A stretch of 64,000 bases of DNA from Candidatus Methylophosphatis haderslevensis (lineage in GTDB: Bacteria; Pseudomonadota; Gammaproteobacteria; Burkholderiales; Rhodocyclaceae), in NCBI GenBank assembly GCA_016711925.1, contig JADJSA010000008.1, positions 124,001 through 188,000 of the forward strand, written 5' to 3'. The notes under the pieces were generated by a model, which was not told the DNA's origin, did not search any database, and saw only the letters and a program-made list of their open reading frames with translations. The translations under genes were made by a program, and so were the position numbers. This document shows, in pieces, positions 52,837-62,380 of the stretch (the stretch's first letter is position 1; every line of letters begins with the position of its first letter).

Positions 52837-53760
52837 ATGTCGCCGCCCAGACACTTCCTGCAGTTCAACGACTTCAGCCGTGAAGAGTTCGAGCACGTCT
52901 TCGCGCGCACGGGGTGGATCAAGCAGCAGTTCAAGTCGTACCGCAAGTACTGGCCGCTGGTCGATCGCACGCTGGTGATGATCTTCGAGAAGCAGAGCAC
53001 CCGCACCCGCCTGTCATTCGAGGCCGGTATGCACCAGTTGGGCGGCGCGGCGATCTATCTCAACACGCGCGACTCGCAGCTCGGCCGCGGCGAGCCGGTG
53101 GAAGACGCCGCGCAGGTGATCTCGCGCATGAGCGATATCGTGATGATCCGCACCTTCGAACAGAGCGTGATCGAGCGCTTCGCCGCCAACTCGCGCGTGC
53201 CGGTGATCAACGGCCTGACCAACGAATACCACCCGTGCCAGATTCTCGCCGACATCTACACCTACATCGAGCAGCGCGGCAGCATTCGCGGCAAGACGGT
53301 GGCGTGGATCGGCGATTCCAACAATGTCTGCAACACCTGGCTGCAGGCCGCCGAGGTGCTCGATTTCCGCGTCCAGGTGTCCACGCCGCCCGGCTACGAA
53401 GTCGAGCCCGAGCGCGCCAACCTGCATGGCACCGGCCATTTCGAGCAGTTCGCCGACCCGATGGCGGCGGCGCGCGGCGCCGACCTGGTGACCACCGACG
53501 TGTGGACCAGCATGGGTTTCGAAGCCGAGAACGAGGCCCGCTGCAAGGCCTTCGCCGACTGGCAGGTCGACGCCGAGATGATGAAGGCCGCCAACCCGGA
53601 CGCCTTGTTCATGCACTGCCTGCCGGCGCATCGCGGCGAGGAAGTGGCGGCCGAGGTCATCGACGGCCCGCACAGCGCCGTGTGGGAAGAGGCGGAGAAC
53701 CGCCTGCATGCGCAGAAGGCGCTGATGGAATACCTGCTGCTGGGCAAAATTCAATCGTGA
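52837..53760 (+). CDS. argF: Ornithine carbamoyltransferase
   Basis: Makes citrulline from ornithine and carbamoyl phosphate. 307 residues. Carbamoyl-phosphate loop STRTR (EKQSTRTRLSFE), HPCQILAD, and the ornithine-binding HCLPAHRGEE. The extra segment WIKQQFKSYRKYWPLVDR near residue 20 is common in betaproteobacterial ArgF. The 76-base spacer to argG contains an unusual G-rich/C-rich element with alternative stems. Confidence 0.96.
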   Translation: MSPPRHFLQFNDFSREEFEHVFARTGWIKQQFKSYRKYWPLVDRTLVMIFEKQSTRTRLSFEAGMHQLGGAAIYLNTRDSQLGRGEPVEDAAQVISRMSDIVMIRTFEQSVIERFAANSRVPVINGLTNEYHPCQILADIYTYIEQRGSIRGKTVAWIGDSNNVCNTWLQAAEVLDFRVQVSTPPGYEVEPERANLHGTGHFEQFADPMAAARGADLVTTDVWTSMGFEAENEARCKAFADWQVDAEMMKAANPDALFMHCLPAHRGEEVAAEVIDGPHSAVWEEAENRLHAQKALMEYLLLGKIQS

Positions 53761-53825
53761 GGGGTGAGGGGCGAAGGGTAAGGGGAATCCTGCCTCGCCT
53801 CACCCCTCGCTCCCGACCCCTCACC
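53759..53825 (+). promoter_or_regulatory. G-rich/C-rich spacer with mutually exclusive stems before argG
   Basis: GAGGGGTGAGG (53759-53769) pairs perfectly with CCTCACCCCTC (53798-53808), while the overlapping GGTGAGGGG (53763-53771) pairs perfectly with CCCCTCACC (53817-53825), which ends directly at the GGAA before the argG start. The G-strand also has four G runs with 3-4-base loops (quadruplex-capable). Regulation is an inference; a simple intergenic repeat is the alternative. Confidence 0.5.
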
Positions 53826-53836
53826 GGAACAAACCA

Positions 53837-55066
<1,230 letters not shown>

Positions 55067-55089
55067 TTTCGCGCCAGCGCAGCATCAAC

Positions 55090-55116
55090 ACGGCCGGCCC
55101 ATGCGCCGGCCGTTTT
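55090..55116 (+). terminator. Rho-independent terminator after argG
   Basis: ACGGCCGGC and GCCGGCCGT form a 9-bp stem with a six-base loop, then TTTTCG; 24 bases past the argG stop. Confidence 0.85.
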
Positions 55117-55800
55117 CGTTTCGCGCAGCGCGGCTTCGCGTGTGCGGACGTCGTGCGCGCCGCCCTCCGCCGCCGCCGGGCGACAAGAAATGTCAGGAGC
55201 CATCGCCACAAGCCGCATGAATGCTCGTTCTCCGGGCAGGAATGTCAGGAGCCCGCGCCGCAACCCGGCGCGTGGTTGCCCGGCCGCCACTGCCCCCCGG
55301 GCGGTGCGAAGCCAGATCCGCGCAGCGCCGCCACACTTTGAACTCGCCGCGTTCAAGAGTGCGGTGCGTCTCGTCAAACAAGAGCCTGCTACGCCAGCCA
55401 CACAAACGGCGTGGATTGACCCTGTGCGGCCCGCCGGCGCCGCACGCCGCATGAAATGGCGCGAGCAGCGTAGGACGGCGCGGGCTCGTCTGTTCCGGGC
55501 CGCCGGAAGCAATCGTGGGGCGTCGAGACGGGTTCATCTGGCGAGGCACTCATCGCCAGTCTTCATCGCCGCGGATTGCCTTTCCAAAGCCGTGCAACGT
55601 CCGTTCGTGCGGCGCGGGAAAAGCGAGACCTGACCCGACCGATCCGAAGCGAAACGCGGGGCCGAACTGCAGGTACTCGAAGTCGTAGAACGGATCGAGC
55701 GCGGTATGAGGAGAAAAGTGAAGAGAAGAGGGCCAGACGCAAAATTCCCCTTGAATGACAGGCTAGTTAGATTGAGCCTGGCCCCTTTAATTTTGCTTCG
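55117..55800. other. Intergenic region upstream of the ISL3-type element
   Basis: 684 bases without a supportable gene. A short direct repeat, AATGTCAGGAGCC, occurs at about 55188-55201 and AATGTCAGGAGCCC at about 55241-55254. The last 60 bases are notably A/T-richer than the surroundings, suggesting foreign DNA near the IS end. Confidence 0.4.
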
Positions 55801-57043
55801 TCAGTAGAATCTGTGGGAGAGTTCCGGCTCCGGCAACTTGCCAAGTGCATGATACAAAGCGAGTTCCGCGATGCGGAATGTGCGAAAGCCGTAGGATCTT
55901 CTCATGGTCACTTTGGCCTTGTTATTGAGGCCCTCGACGACACCGCTGGAGAACTGCTTGCGGGCCCGAAAGTAGTTGAGGATGAGCTCGCGATGGTTGC
56001 GTAGCGTCGCAGCGATTTTCTTCATCGGCTCGATGCGCGAGCACATCACGTCGTTGCACCATTGATCGAGGAATTTCCCCGCCCAGGTGGGCGAGTTGTA
56101 GTTCCAGAACTGTTGGAAGTCTTCCTTGAGCAGATAGGCGCGCACGGTCTTCAGGTTGTAGCGCAGCACATCGCGTAATCGGGGGCGTTGTTTGGCGGTC
56201 AGGTTGGTCTTGCGTTTGAGCAGGCACCAGCGGCTCTTCTTCAGTACCGGCTCGTAGCCGTCCTGGGCAAGCCGGCGCGCCTCGCCCGCGCGCACCTCGT
56301 CGAGCGCCTTGTTCATCTTGGCCACGATGTGAAAGCGATCCAGGATATTCAGCGCATTGACGCAGCGCGTGCGGATCACCTTCAGGTAGGGCTGCCACAT
56401 GTCGGAGCAGACGAACTCGATCTTCTCGGCCATCTCCTTGCCGATCAGGATGAAGAACTGCTCGAAGCTCGCCACCGTGCGCTCCTGCCGATCCACAGCA
56501 GGCGCGTGCAGCCTGCCTCGATCTGGACGAGAGCGTCAAATACTTGTGGCCCTTGGCATAGGCGATCTCGTCGACGCCGATGGCAACAATGGGCCCCAGG
56601 GTGCGCTGCTCCAGCCCCAGGCCACCACGAACTCGACCGCCTGGCAGACCTTCTCCCACGAGGTATGGAAAGACAGCGCCGTCTCCTTCCAGGAGAGCTT
56701 CCTTGCCCAGTGGGCCAGAAACAGCATGTAGGCGCTGGTCAGCTGATGTTTGCCGCAACCCCATGGCACTTGCTCGATCTTGACGCCGCAGGTCCGGCAA
56801 TCGATTCGGCGCATGCGGTAAAGTAGCAGGACCATGAAGCCCCAGAAGGGAACGAATTCAAGCGCCGCTGGCTCTGGTGATCGTAGATCGGCCCGCGCTG
56901 CTGGCAGCCGGAACACACCGGCTGGAGCCGCGCCGAGGCCGCACCTCGATCTCGATGCTCTTGGTTTGTGCGCACAGGCGCGCCTTGTCATAGACGAACC
57001 CTGGAAAGTGCTGGCAGTGGTTCAGAAGGGTGATCAGTTGCAT
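55801..57043 (-). pseudogene. ISL3-family transposase, multiply frameshifted
   Basis: The start MQLITLLNHCQHFPGF at 57043 and IEIEVRPRRGSS are in one frame; the zinc-binding N-terminal domain (CSGCQQRGPIYD, YRMRRIDCRTCGVKIEQVPWG) spans two more; the first catalytic strand GVDEIAYAKGHKYLTL is in another; and the rest (CSDMWQPYLKVI, LDRFHIVAKMNKAL, the final Glu in GVVEGLNNKAKV) forms an intact 231-residue frame ending at 55801. At least three indels (near 56930, 56620 and 56520). All domain blocks of an ISL3 DDE transposase are present in order, so the inactivation is relatively recent. Confidence 0.88.
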
Positions 57044-57470
57044 GGGAAAAGCAGCCGTCAAAGAACCGGGCGCCATCGTAGCCGAGCGGGCCCTGGCAGC
57101 GTATTGCCCGGATCTGGCTGACTGGCCCGCGAGCTGGCGCATCGAGGAACGTGACGTGGCGCCCGGCCAGCAGATCCTCGAATGCTTCAAGCCTTTCCTG
57201 CTGCATTTGCTAAGCCTAGGGCTGTCGAAGAAGACGCTGCACAAGCATCGGGACAACCTCTGGCTTCTGGGCGGTGAGATGATCGGCACGATCTCGAACA
57301 CGCCCAGGCTGCGAAAGCGGCCCATTGAAGAGTTGCTGTTCTCGGTGCTCGACGAAGAAGGCGGACCCCTGTTGTCGCATCACGAATCGGAGCAAGAGCA
57401 ACGCGCGTTCGACTCGACCTGCCGCAAATTCTTTCGCTTCCTGCACAATGGCAAAGATCAAATCGCGTAG
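57042..57470 (+). CDS. IS-associated passenger protein of unknown function
   Basis: 142 residues from the ATG at 57042, which overlaps the divergent transposase ATG (the four bases CATG contain both starts). The sequence AAYCPDLADWPASWRIE...QILECFKPFLLHLLSLGLSKKTLHKHRDNLW resembles the helical core-binding (SAM-like) domain of tyrosine recombinases in its LSKKTLHKHRDNL helix, but the catalytic domain is absent. I recall similar small proteins beside IS elements in betaproteobacteria, unverified. Unlike the transposase it is intact. Possibly a DNA-binding accessory or regulator of the element. Confidence 0.6.
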   Translation: MGKAAVKEPGAIVAERALAAYCPDLADWPASWRIEERDVAPGQQILECFKPFLLHLLSLGLSKKTLHKHRDNLWLLGGEMIGTISNTPRLRKRPIEELLFSVLDEEGGPLLSHHESEQEQRAFDSTCRKFFRFLHNGKDQIA

Positions 57471-57950
57471 TGTGAATGCTCACCCGAAGCAAGCCGGCAA
57501 GTGCCCAGGGGTGGATAGCCGACGGGATCTGCCAGCACACCCGGGCCAAGACAAGGGCAGATGGTTGCGCGTGGCCCGGGCAGAGGTGTTCGGAGATTCG
57601 AGGCGAATGCGGGTCGACGCCACACCGCCGGCGCCGATTCCGTCAAGGGTCACTTGTCCGGGGCACGGCTTTGGTACGACGGCAACCTCAATTCGGCCAA
57701 GGATCGTGGAATTGCCCCGGCGTTGAGCGGACAGGTGCGCCCTTGACGGCGCGCCAATCGCTACGCTGTTGGTTGGGCATGGCGGAAGGCCTCTCCTCCG
57801 CCATGCCCTACCAGCCAGCGCAGCAGTTCTTCTATTGAAAGCGCATCCGCGTCATTCAGCAAATGCACACCGCCAAGCGCCGATCATGCTGCCGCCGGTC
57901 CTTCGAAGACTCCGAAAACCACCCACAGATTCCCCCGACGAACCATTTTT
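57471..57950. other. Intergenic region downstream of the passenger gene
   Basis: 480 bases with no supportable gene and no clear terminal inverted repeat. The right end of the ISL3-type element should lie near its start but could not be identified. Confidence 0.35.
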
Positions 57951-58447
57951 TTATTTGGCGTAGCCCGGCGGGGGAGGTGGCGGGTAATAGGTCGGCCGCG
58001 GCCGCTCGGGAGCATAGTTGCCGCTCACCGGCACGCGGTGGCCGCGCGCGTACATGCACTGGATGTAGCCGTTGTCGTAGCGACGTTGCGCGCCATAACC
58101 CGACGCGTTGGCGGCCTCGGCACCCGCAGCGCTGCCGAACAACAGGCCCGCCCAGCGCGCCCACACCGGCGCCCCGTCCGCCGTTGATCGCGGCGCCGGC
58201 CGCGGCACCGATCAGCGCACCCACTGCCGCACTCTTGACGCCGCTGTCGACTGCCGCCTGACCGGGGTCACGCCGGACACCTGCTCGCGCATACTGGCGA
58301 CACAGGGTTTCGTCGGCGCGAAACTCATCGAAGCTGCGACCGGTTCCGGGCAGAACCAGCATGCTCGGGCCGGTCGGGATGGTGGTGCAGCCGGCGAGCA
58401 GCAGGCGCCGAACAGACAGGAAACGCACGCATGATGGGCGCTTTCAT
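57951..58447 (-). pseudogene. Glycine-zipper lipoprotein, frameshifted
   Basis: Read from GTG 58428 (or ATG 58447 with one extra T corrected) it has a lipobox LLLAGC, then GPSMLVLPGTGRSFDEFRAD, and a glycine zipper (AAVGALIGAAAGAAING). One extra G within GCTGGGCGGGCC near 58155 shifts the frame; the other frame continues the zipper (GLLFGSAAGAEAAN) and ends in a Tyr/Pro-rich tail PTYYPPPPPPGYAK. Related intact proteins are outer-membrane lipoproteins. The gene just upstream on the same strand seems linked. Confidence 0.7.
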
Positions 58448-58786
58448 GGTCATTGCGGTGGCGACGGCGACTGTCTGCCAGCCGCCCGGACATTCCTTGA
58501 TGTAGGGGTAGTAGCCCTCGGGCCGCTTGCAGTGGTACCAGTAGTTCGCATCGTCGTCCGGCGCTGCCGGCGCGGCATCGCGTTCGATATAGACCGGCGG
58601 GGCGGAATGCACTACCACAGGCGGGCCGGACCAGTACGGCGGCGGGTAATACCAGCCCCAGGGCGCGCCGATGAATACGCCCCAATGCCCGCCGCCGTGG
58701 CCGCGGCCACCGTGCGCGAAGGCCGCACCGGGTGCCAGGCCCGCAAACACCAGGCACAAGGCAACAGCGATCATTTTCGATTTCAT
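58325..58786 (-). CDS. Small exported protein, His/Gly- and Tyr/Pro-rich
   Basis: From the ATG at 58786 (GGAGAAAGTC upstream): signal peptide ending GAAFA, then HGGRGHGGGHWG, a Tyr/Pro-rich middle (GWYYPPPYW) and YWYHCKRPEGYYPYIKECPGGWQ, a two-Cys motif common in small proteobacterial envelope proteins. As it stands the frame runs to 58325 into the next gene. A one-base loss near 58465 would explain this: the neighbouring frame gives SPSPPQ and a TGA at 58450-58452, just before the next gene's ATG. Function unknown. Confidence 0.7.
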   Translation of the reverse strand: MKSKMIAVALCLVFAGLAPGAAFAHGGRGHGGGHWGVFIGAPWGWYYPPPYWSGPPVVVHSAPPVYIERDAAPAAPDDDANYWYHCKRPEGYYPYIKECPGGWQTVAVATAMTMKAPIMRAFPVCSAPAARRLHHHPDRPEHAGSARNRSQLR

Positions 58787-58963
58787 GACTTTCTCCGCGC
58801 CACGGTCCGTCACGGCGGGCGCTTGCGCTTCGATGCACGCATGCGCCGGACACACCTTGGCATCATCTTGATTCAGCACTCAGCGTTACTATAGTCCTCG
58901 CGCCGATCTGGCAGTGATCTCGGCAATCTTTACTTACACTTTACCGGGCACGCGCCGACCGCC

Positions 58964-59585
58964 ATGAACTACCTCGCCCACGCGTTTCTCGCCGGCCCGC
59001 AGCCGGCCAGCCGGCTTGGCGGATTGCTCGGCGATTTCGTCAAGGGTCCGCTCGAGTCGATTGCGCGGCATTACCCCCACGATGTCGTCACCGGCATCGC
59101 GTTGCACCGGCGCATCGACAGCTACGCCGACCGGCATCCGGCATTCCGCCGCAGCCGGCAGCGGGTCAGCGCACTGCGCCGACGCTTCTCGGGCGTGATG
59201 GTGGACATGTTCTACGATCACTTGCTCGCCCGCCAGTGGAGCGCCTACTGCGCGCAACCGCTCGAAGCCTTTTCCGCCGAAATCTACGCGCTTCTGACAA
59301 ACAACCATATGCTGCTGCCGGCAAGGCTGGCGCAAGCCCTGCCGGGGATGCGCCGCGACGACTGGCTGGCGTCCTATCGCGGCATCGACGCCATCGGCGG
59401 CGCGCTCGACCGGATGTCGCGCTACCGGCTGCGGCGCGCAAATCCCGCTGGCAGGCGCCGCCGAAGAACTGCACGCCGGGTACGCCGGCTTCCAAGCGGA
59501 TTTCCGGATTTTCTTTGCCGATGCGATGGCCTTTTGCAGGGCGGGTGCCCCGACTCCGCCCGGCCCCTGCAGCAAATTGCCATGA
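58964..59585 (+). pseudogene. acpH: Acyl-carrier-protein phosphodiesterase, single-base frameshift
   Basis: Removes the 4'-phosphopantetheine from ACP. MNYLAHAFLAG, GDFVKGPL, HRRIDSYADRHP and VDMFYDHLLARQW identify AcpH. After SRYRLRRANP an extra C in AATCCCGCTGG (about 59449) shifts the frame; the correct frame continues LAGAAEELHAGYAGFQADF and stops at 59583-59585, giving about 207 residues, close to E. coli AcpH (193). So only one base separates it from an intact gene. Confidence 0.8.
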
Positions 59586-59856
59586 CTTGGGTCAAAATCA
59601 CATTACGACGTGCGGCGCAAACTGGAAGCGGCAGCGAGTTCAGTCCGGCCAGTTCCCATGTGGCATGCGAATCGTCGCGCAACAATCGGCGCGAGCGGGG
59701 ATCTGTTGTGCAGCAAGCGATATGGCCATGGCCGCGCGTCGGTCGGGCACAGAACCCTCCGGTCAGGACCGCACGAGCCGCGCAACGGCGAGCCCGCGAC
59801 TAACCTTCGCGCGGGCCGCCGCAACGTGCAGATCGAAATCATGGAGAAGAGCACGC

Positions 59857-61728
59857 ATGTCGCAACCAACCAAGAAGAACATTTCGACACTCGTACTCGG
59901 CGCCATCGGCGTCGTCTATGGCGACATCGGCACCAGCCCGCTGTATGCGATGAAGGAGACCTTCGCCGGGCATCATCCGCTGGCGGTCGTGGAGGGCAAT
60001 ATCCTCGGCGTGCTCTCGGTGATGTTCTGGACCATCATGGTGCTGGTGTCGGTGAAGTACGTTGCGGTAATCATGCGGGCCGACAACCGCGGGGAAGGCG
60101 GATCGCTGGCGCTGCTCGCCCTGGTATCCGAACTGACGCGCGAGAGCAAGCGCCTGCGCTGGGTCATCACGCTGCTCGGCGTGTTCGCGGCCGCACTGTT
60201 CTACGGCGACAGCATGATCACGCCGGCGATCTCGGTCCTTTCCGCGGTCGAGGGGCTGAACATCGTCGCCCCCGAACTCGGCAAGTTCGTCATGCCGATA
60301 TCTGCCGTGGTATTGACCGGGCTGTTCTTCATACAGAAGCACGGTACCGGCGTGGTCGGGATGGCCTTCGGACCGATCATGGTCGCGTGGTTCGGCATAC
60401 TTGCCGTGCTGGGCGTCCAGTCGATCGTCCACACGCCGCATGTGCTTGCGGCGCTCAATCCGGCATACGCATTCCATTTCATCACTGCCGATTTCCTGAG
60501 GGCCTTTTTCGCGCTCGGTTCGGTGGTGCTGGCGGTCACCGGCGGCGAGGCGCTGTACACCGACATGGGTCACTTCGGCAGGTTCCCGATCCGCCTTACC
60601 TGGTTCGGTTTCGTGCTGCCGGCCCTGGTGCTCAACTATTTCGGCCAGGGCGCACTGTTGCTGCAGGAGCCCAAGGCAATCGAGAACCCGTTCTTCCTCC
60701 TGGCGCCCGAGTGGGGACAGATGCCGATGGTGATTCTCGCCACTGCCGCGACGGTGATCGCCTCGCAGGCAGTGATATCCGGCGCGTTTTCGGTGGCACG
60801 CCAGTCGGTCCAAATGGGCTTCCTGCCGCGCATGGAGATCAAGCAGACCTCGGATCGCGAGCAGGGCCAGATTTACGTGCCATTCACCAACTGGACCCTC
60901 TATCTGGCGGTGATGGGGCTGGTGATCGGATTCGGCAGTTCGAGCAACCTGGCGGCTGCATACGGCATCGCGGTGACCGGCACCATGACCATCGACACCA
61001 TACTGATCGCTTTCGTCATCGTACTGTCATGGCGCTGGCCATGGCCGCTGGCGCTGCTGGCGGTCGGCGGATTCCTGGTCGTCGATCTCGCCTATTTTCT
61101 CGCCAACGCGATCAAGATTCCGCATGGCGGCTGGTTCCCGGTGGTGATGGGGATTCTGTCATTCACCGTGCTGACCACCTGGCGGCGCGGACGCCGGTTG
61201 CTGACGACCGAGATGGCGCGGCAGAAAGTGCCACTGGAAGCGCTGATCGAGGGCTGCGAGGATGTTCCCAACCGGGCGTTCGGCACCGCAGTATTCATGA
61301 CCAGCGTCGGCGAAGGCGCGCCCTCCTCGATGCTGCACAACCTCAAGCACAATCAGGTGATGCACGAGCGCAACATCCTGCTCACCGTGATAACTGAAGA
61401 CCGGCCCTACGTGCCGGCCGCCGAACGCGTCACGGTGGTCGATCTGGGGAAGAGATTCTTCCGCGTCACCGTCAAATACGGTTTCATGCAGGAACCCAAC
61501 GTCCCGGCAGCGCTGGAAATGTGCGCCCCTTATGGCCTGACCTTCGACATGATGAGCACGTCGTTTTTCGTCTCGCGCGAGACGGTTATCCCGAGCCTCA
61601 AGCCGGGAATGGCCCTGTGGCGCGAACGGCTGTTCTGCGCGATGTCGCGCAACGCCATGAGCGCGACCGACTTCTTCAAGATTCCGACCAACCGCGTGGT
61701 CGAGATGGGCACCCAGGTCGAAATCTGA
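59857..61728 (+). CDS. kup: Potassium uptake protein Kup
   Basis: 623 residues from the ATG at 59857. K+/H+ symporter with about twelve membrane helices. Family motifs: GAIGVVYGDIGTSPLYA at the N-terminus, NRGEGGSLALLAL, FYGDSMITPAISVLSA, GGEALYTDMGHFG and a soluble C-terminal domain with GFMQEPNVP. Length matches E. coli Kup (622). An upstream in-frame extension runs through the frameshifted acpH tail and is not part of it. Convergent with the two-component genes. Confidence 0.96.
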   Translation: MSQPTKKNISTLVLGAIGVVYGDIGTSPLYAMKETFAGHHPLAVVEGNILGVLSVMFWTIMVLVSVKYVAVIMRADNRGEGGSLALLALVSELTRESKRLRWVITLLGVFAAALFYGDSMITPAISVLSAVEGLNIVAPELGKFVMPISAVVLTGLFFIQKHGTGVVGMAFGPIMVAWFGILAVLGVQSIVHTPHVLAALNPAYAFHFITADFLRAFFALGSVVLAVTGGEALYTDMGHFGRFPIRLTWFGFVLPALVLNYFGQGALLLQEPKAIENPFFLLAPEWGQMPMVILATAATVIASQAVISGAFSVARQSVQMGFLPRMEIKQTSDREQGQIYVPFTNWTLYLAVMGLVIGFGSSSNLAAAYGIAVTGTMTIDTILIAFVIVLSWRWPWPLALLAVGGFLVVDLAYFLANAIKIPHGGWFPVVMGILSFTVLTTWRRGRRLLTTEMARQKVPLEALIEGCEDVPNRAFGTAVFMTSVGEGAPSSMLHNLKHNQVMHERNILLTVITEDRPYVPAAERVTVVDLGKRFFRVTVKYGFMQEPNVPAALEMCAPYGLTFDMMSTSFFVSRETVIPSLKPGMALWRERLFCAMSRNAMSATDFFKIPTNRVVEMGTQVEI

Positions 61729-61738
61729 GCCTCGCGCC

Positions 61739-62380
61739 TCAGTCCTTGTCGACCGACAGCACCCGCTGCACCAGTTCGGCCAGCGTGCGCGCTTCCATTT
61801 TTTCCATGACGCGCGCCCGGTGGACTTCCACCGTCTTGATGCTGATCGACAGAATGTCGGCGATCTGCTTGTTGAGCTTGCCGGCGATGATGAGGTCGAG
61901 CACCTCGCGCTCGCGCTGGGTCAGCAGGCCGAGCATCCGCCTCAGTTCGGCGGTGTGCAGGCGCTTTTCGCGCTGCTCGCGGTCGAGCGCCAGGCAGGTT
62001 TCGACCAGCCGCAGCATGTCTTTGTCGTTGAACGGCTTTTCGATGAAGTCGACCGCGCCCTTTTTCAGCGCGGCGACCGCCATCGGCACATCGCCATGGC
62101 CGGTAATGAAGATCACCGGCAACGTCGATTGCATGTCGGTCAGGCGCTCGTAGAGTTCCAGCCCGCTCATGCCGGGCATGCGCACGTCGAGTATCAGGCA
62201 CCCGCTCATCTTCGGCGACCAGGCCGCCAGAAAAGCCTCGGCCGATTCGTAGGCGGCAACCCGGAAGCCCTGCGATTCGGTCAGCCACACCAGCGAGTCG
62301 CGCAGCGCTTCGTCGTCGTCTACCAGATGCACGCATTGCTGGTCGTAGGCCGGTTTGACAGTTGCGGCCACCATGCTCAT
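61739..62380 (-). CDS. FixJ-family response regulator
   Basis: 213 residues from the ATG at 62380, which overlaps the kinase stop (ATGA); the ATG two codons later (62374) has the better spacing from GGAGGA. Receiver domain with DDDEALRDSL, phospho-Asp in LILDVRMPGMSG and Lys in FIEKPF, then a LuxR-type helix-turn-helix LTQREREVLDLIIAGKLNKQIADIL...TVEVHRARVMEKM. DNA-binding activator for the kinase encoded just upstream. Targets unknown. Confidence 0.93.
   Translation of the reverse strand: MSMVAATVKPAYDQQCVHLVDDDEALRDSLVWLTESQGFRVAAYESAEAFLAAWSPKMSGCLILDVRMPGMSGLELYERLTDMQSTLPVIFITGHGDVPMAVAALKKGAVDFIEKPFNDKDMLRLVETCLALDREQREKRLHTAELRRMLGLLTQREREVLDLIIAGKLNKQIADILSISIKTVEVHRARVMEKMEARTLAELVQRVLSVDKD

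Noticed and set aside
55142..55633. 163-codon frame after argG
   Set aside because: Arg/Ala-rich with no start signal; likely chance in GC-rich DNA.
55770..57530. Terminal inverted repeats of the ISL3-type element
   Set aside because: Only a TTGCTTCG match was visible between the two sides, too short to define ends.
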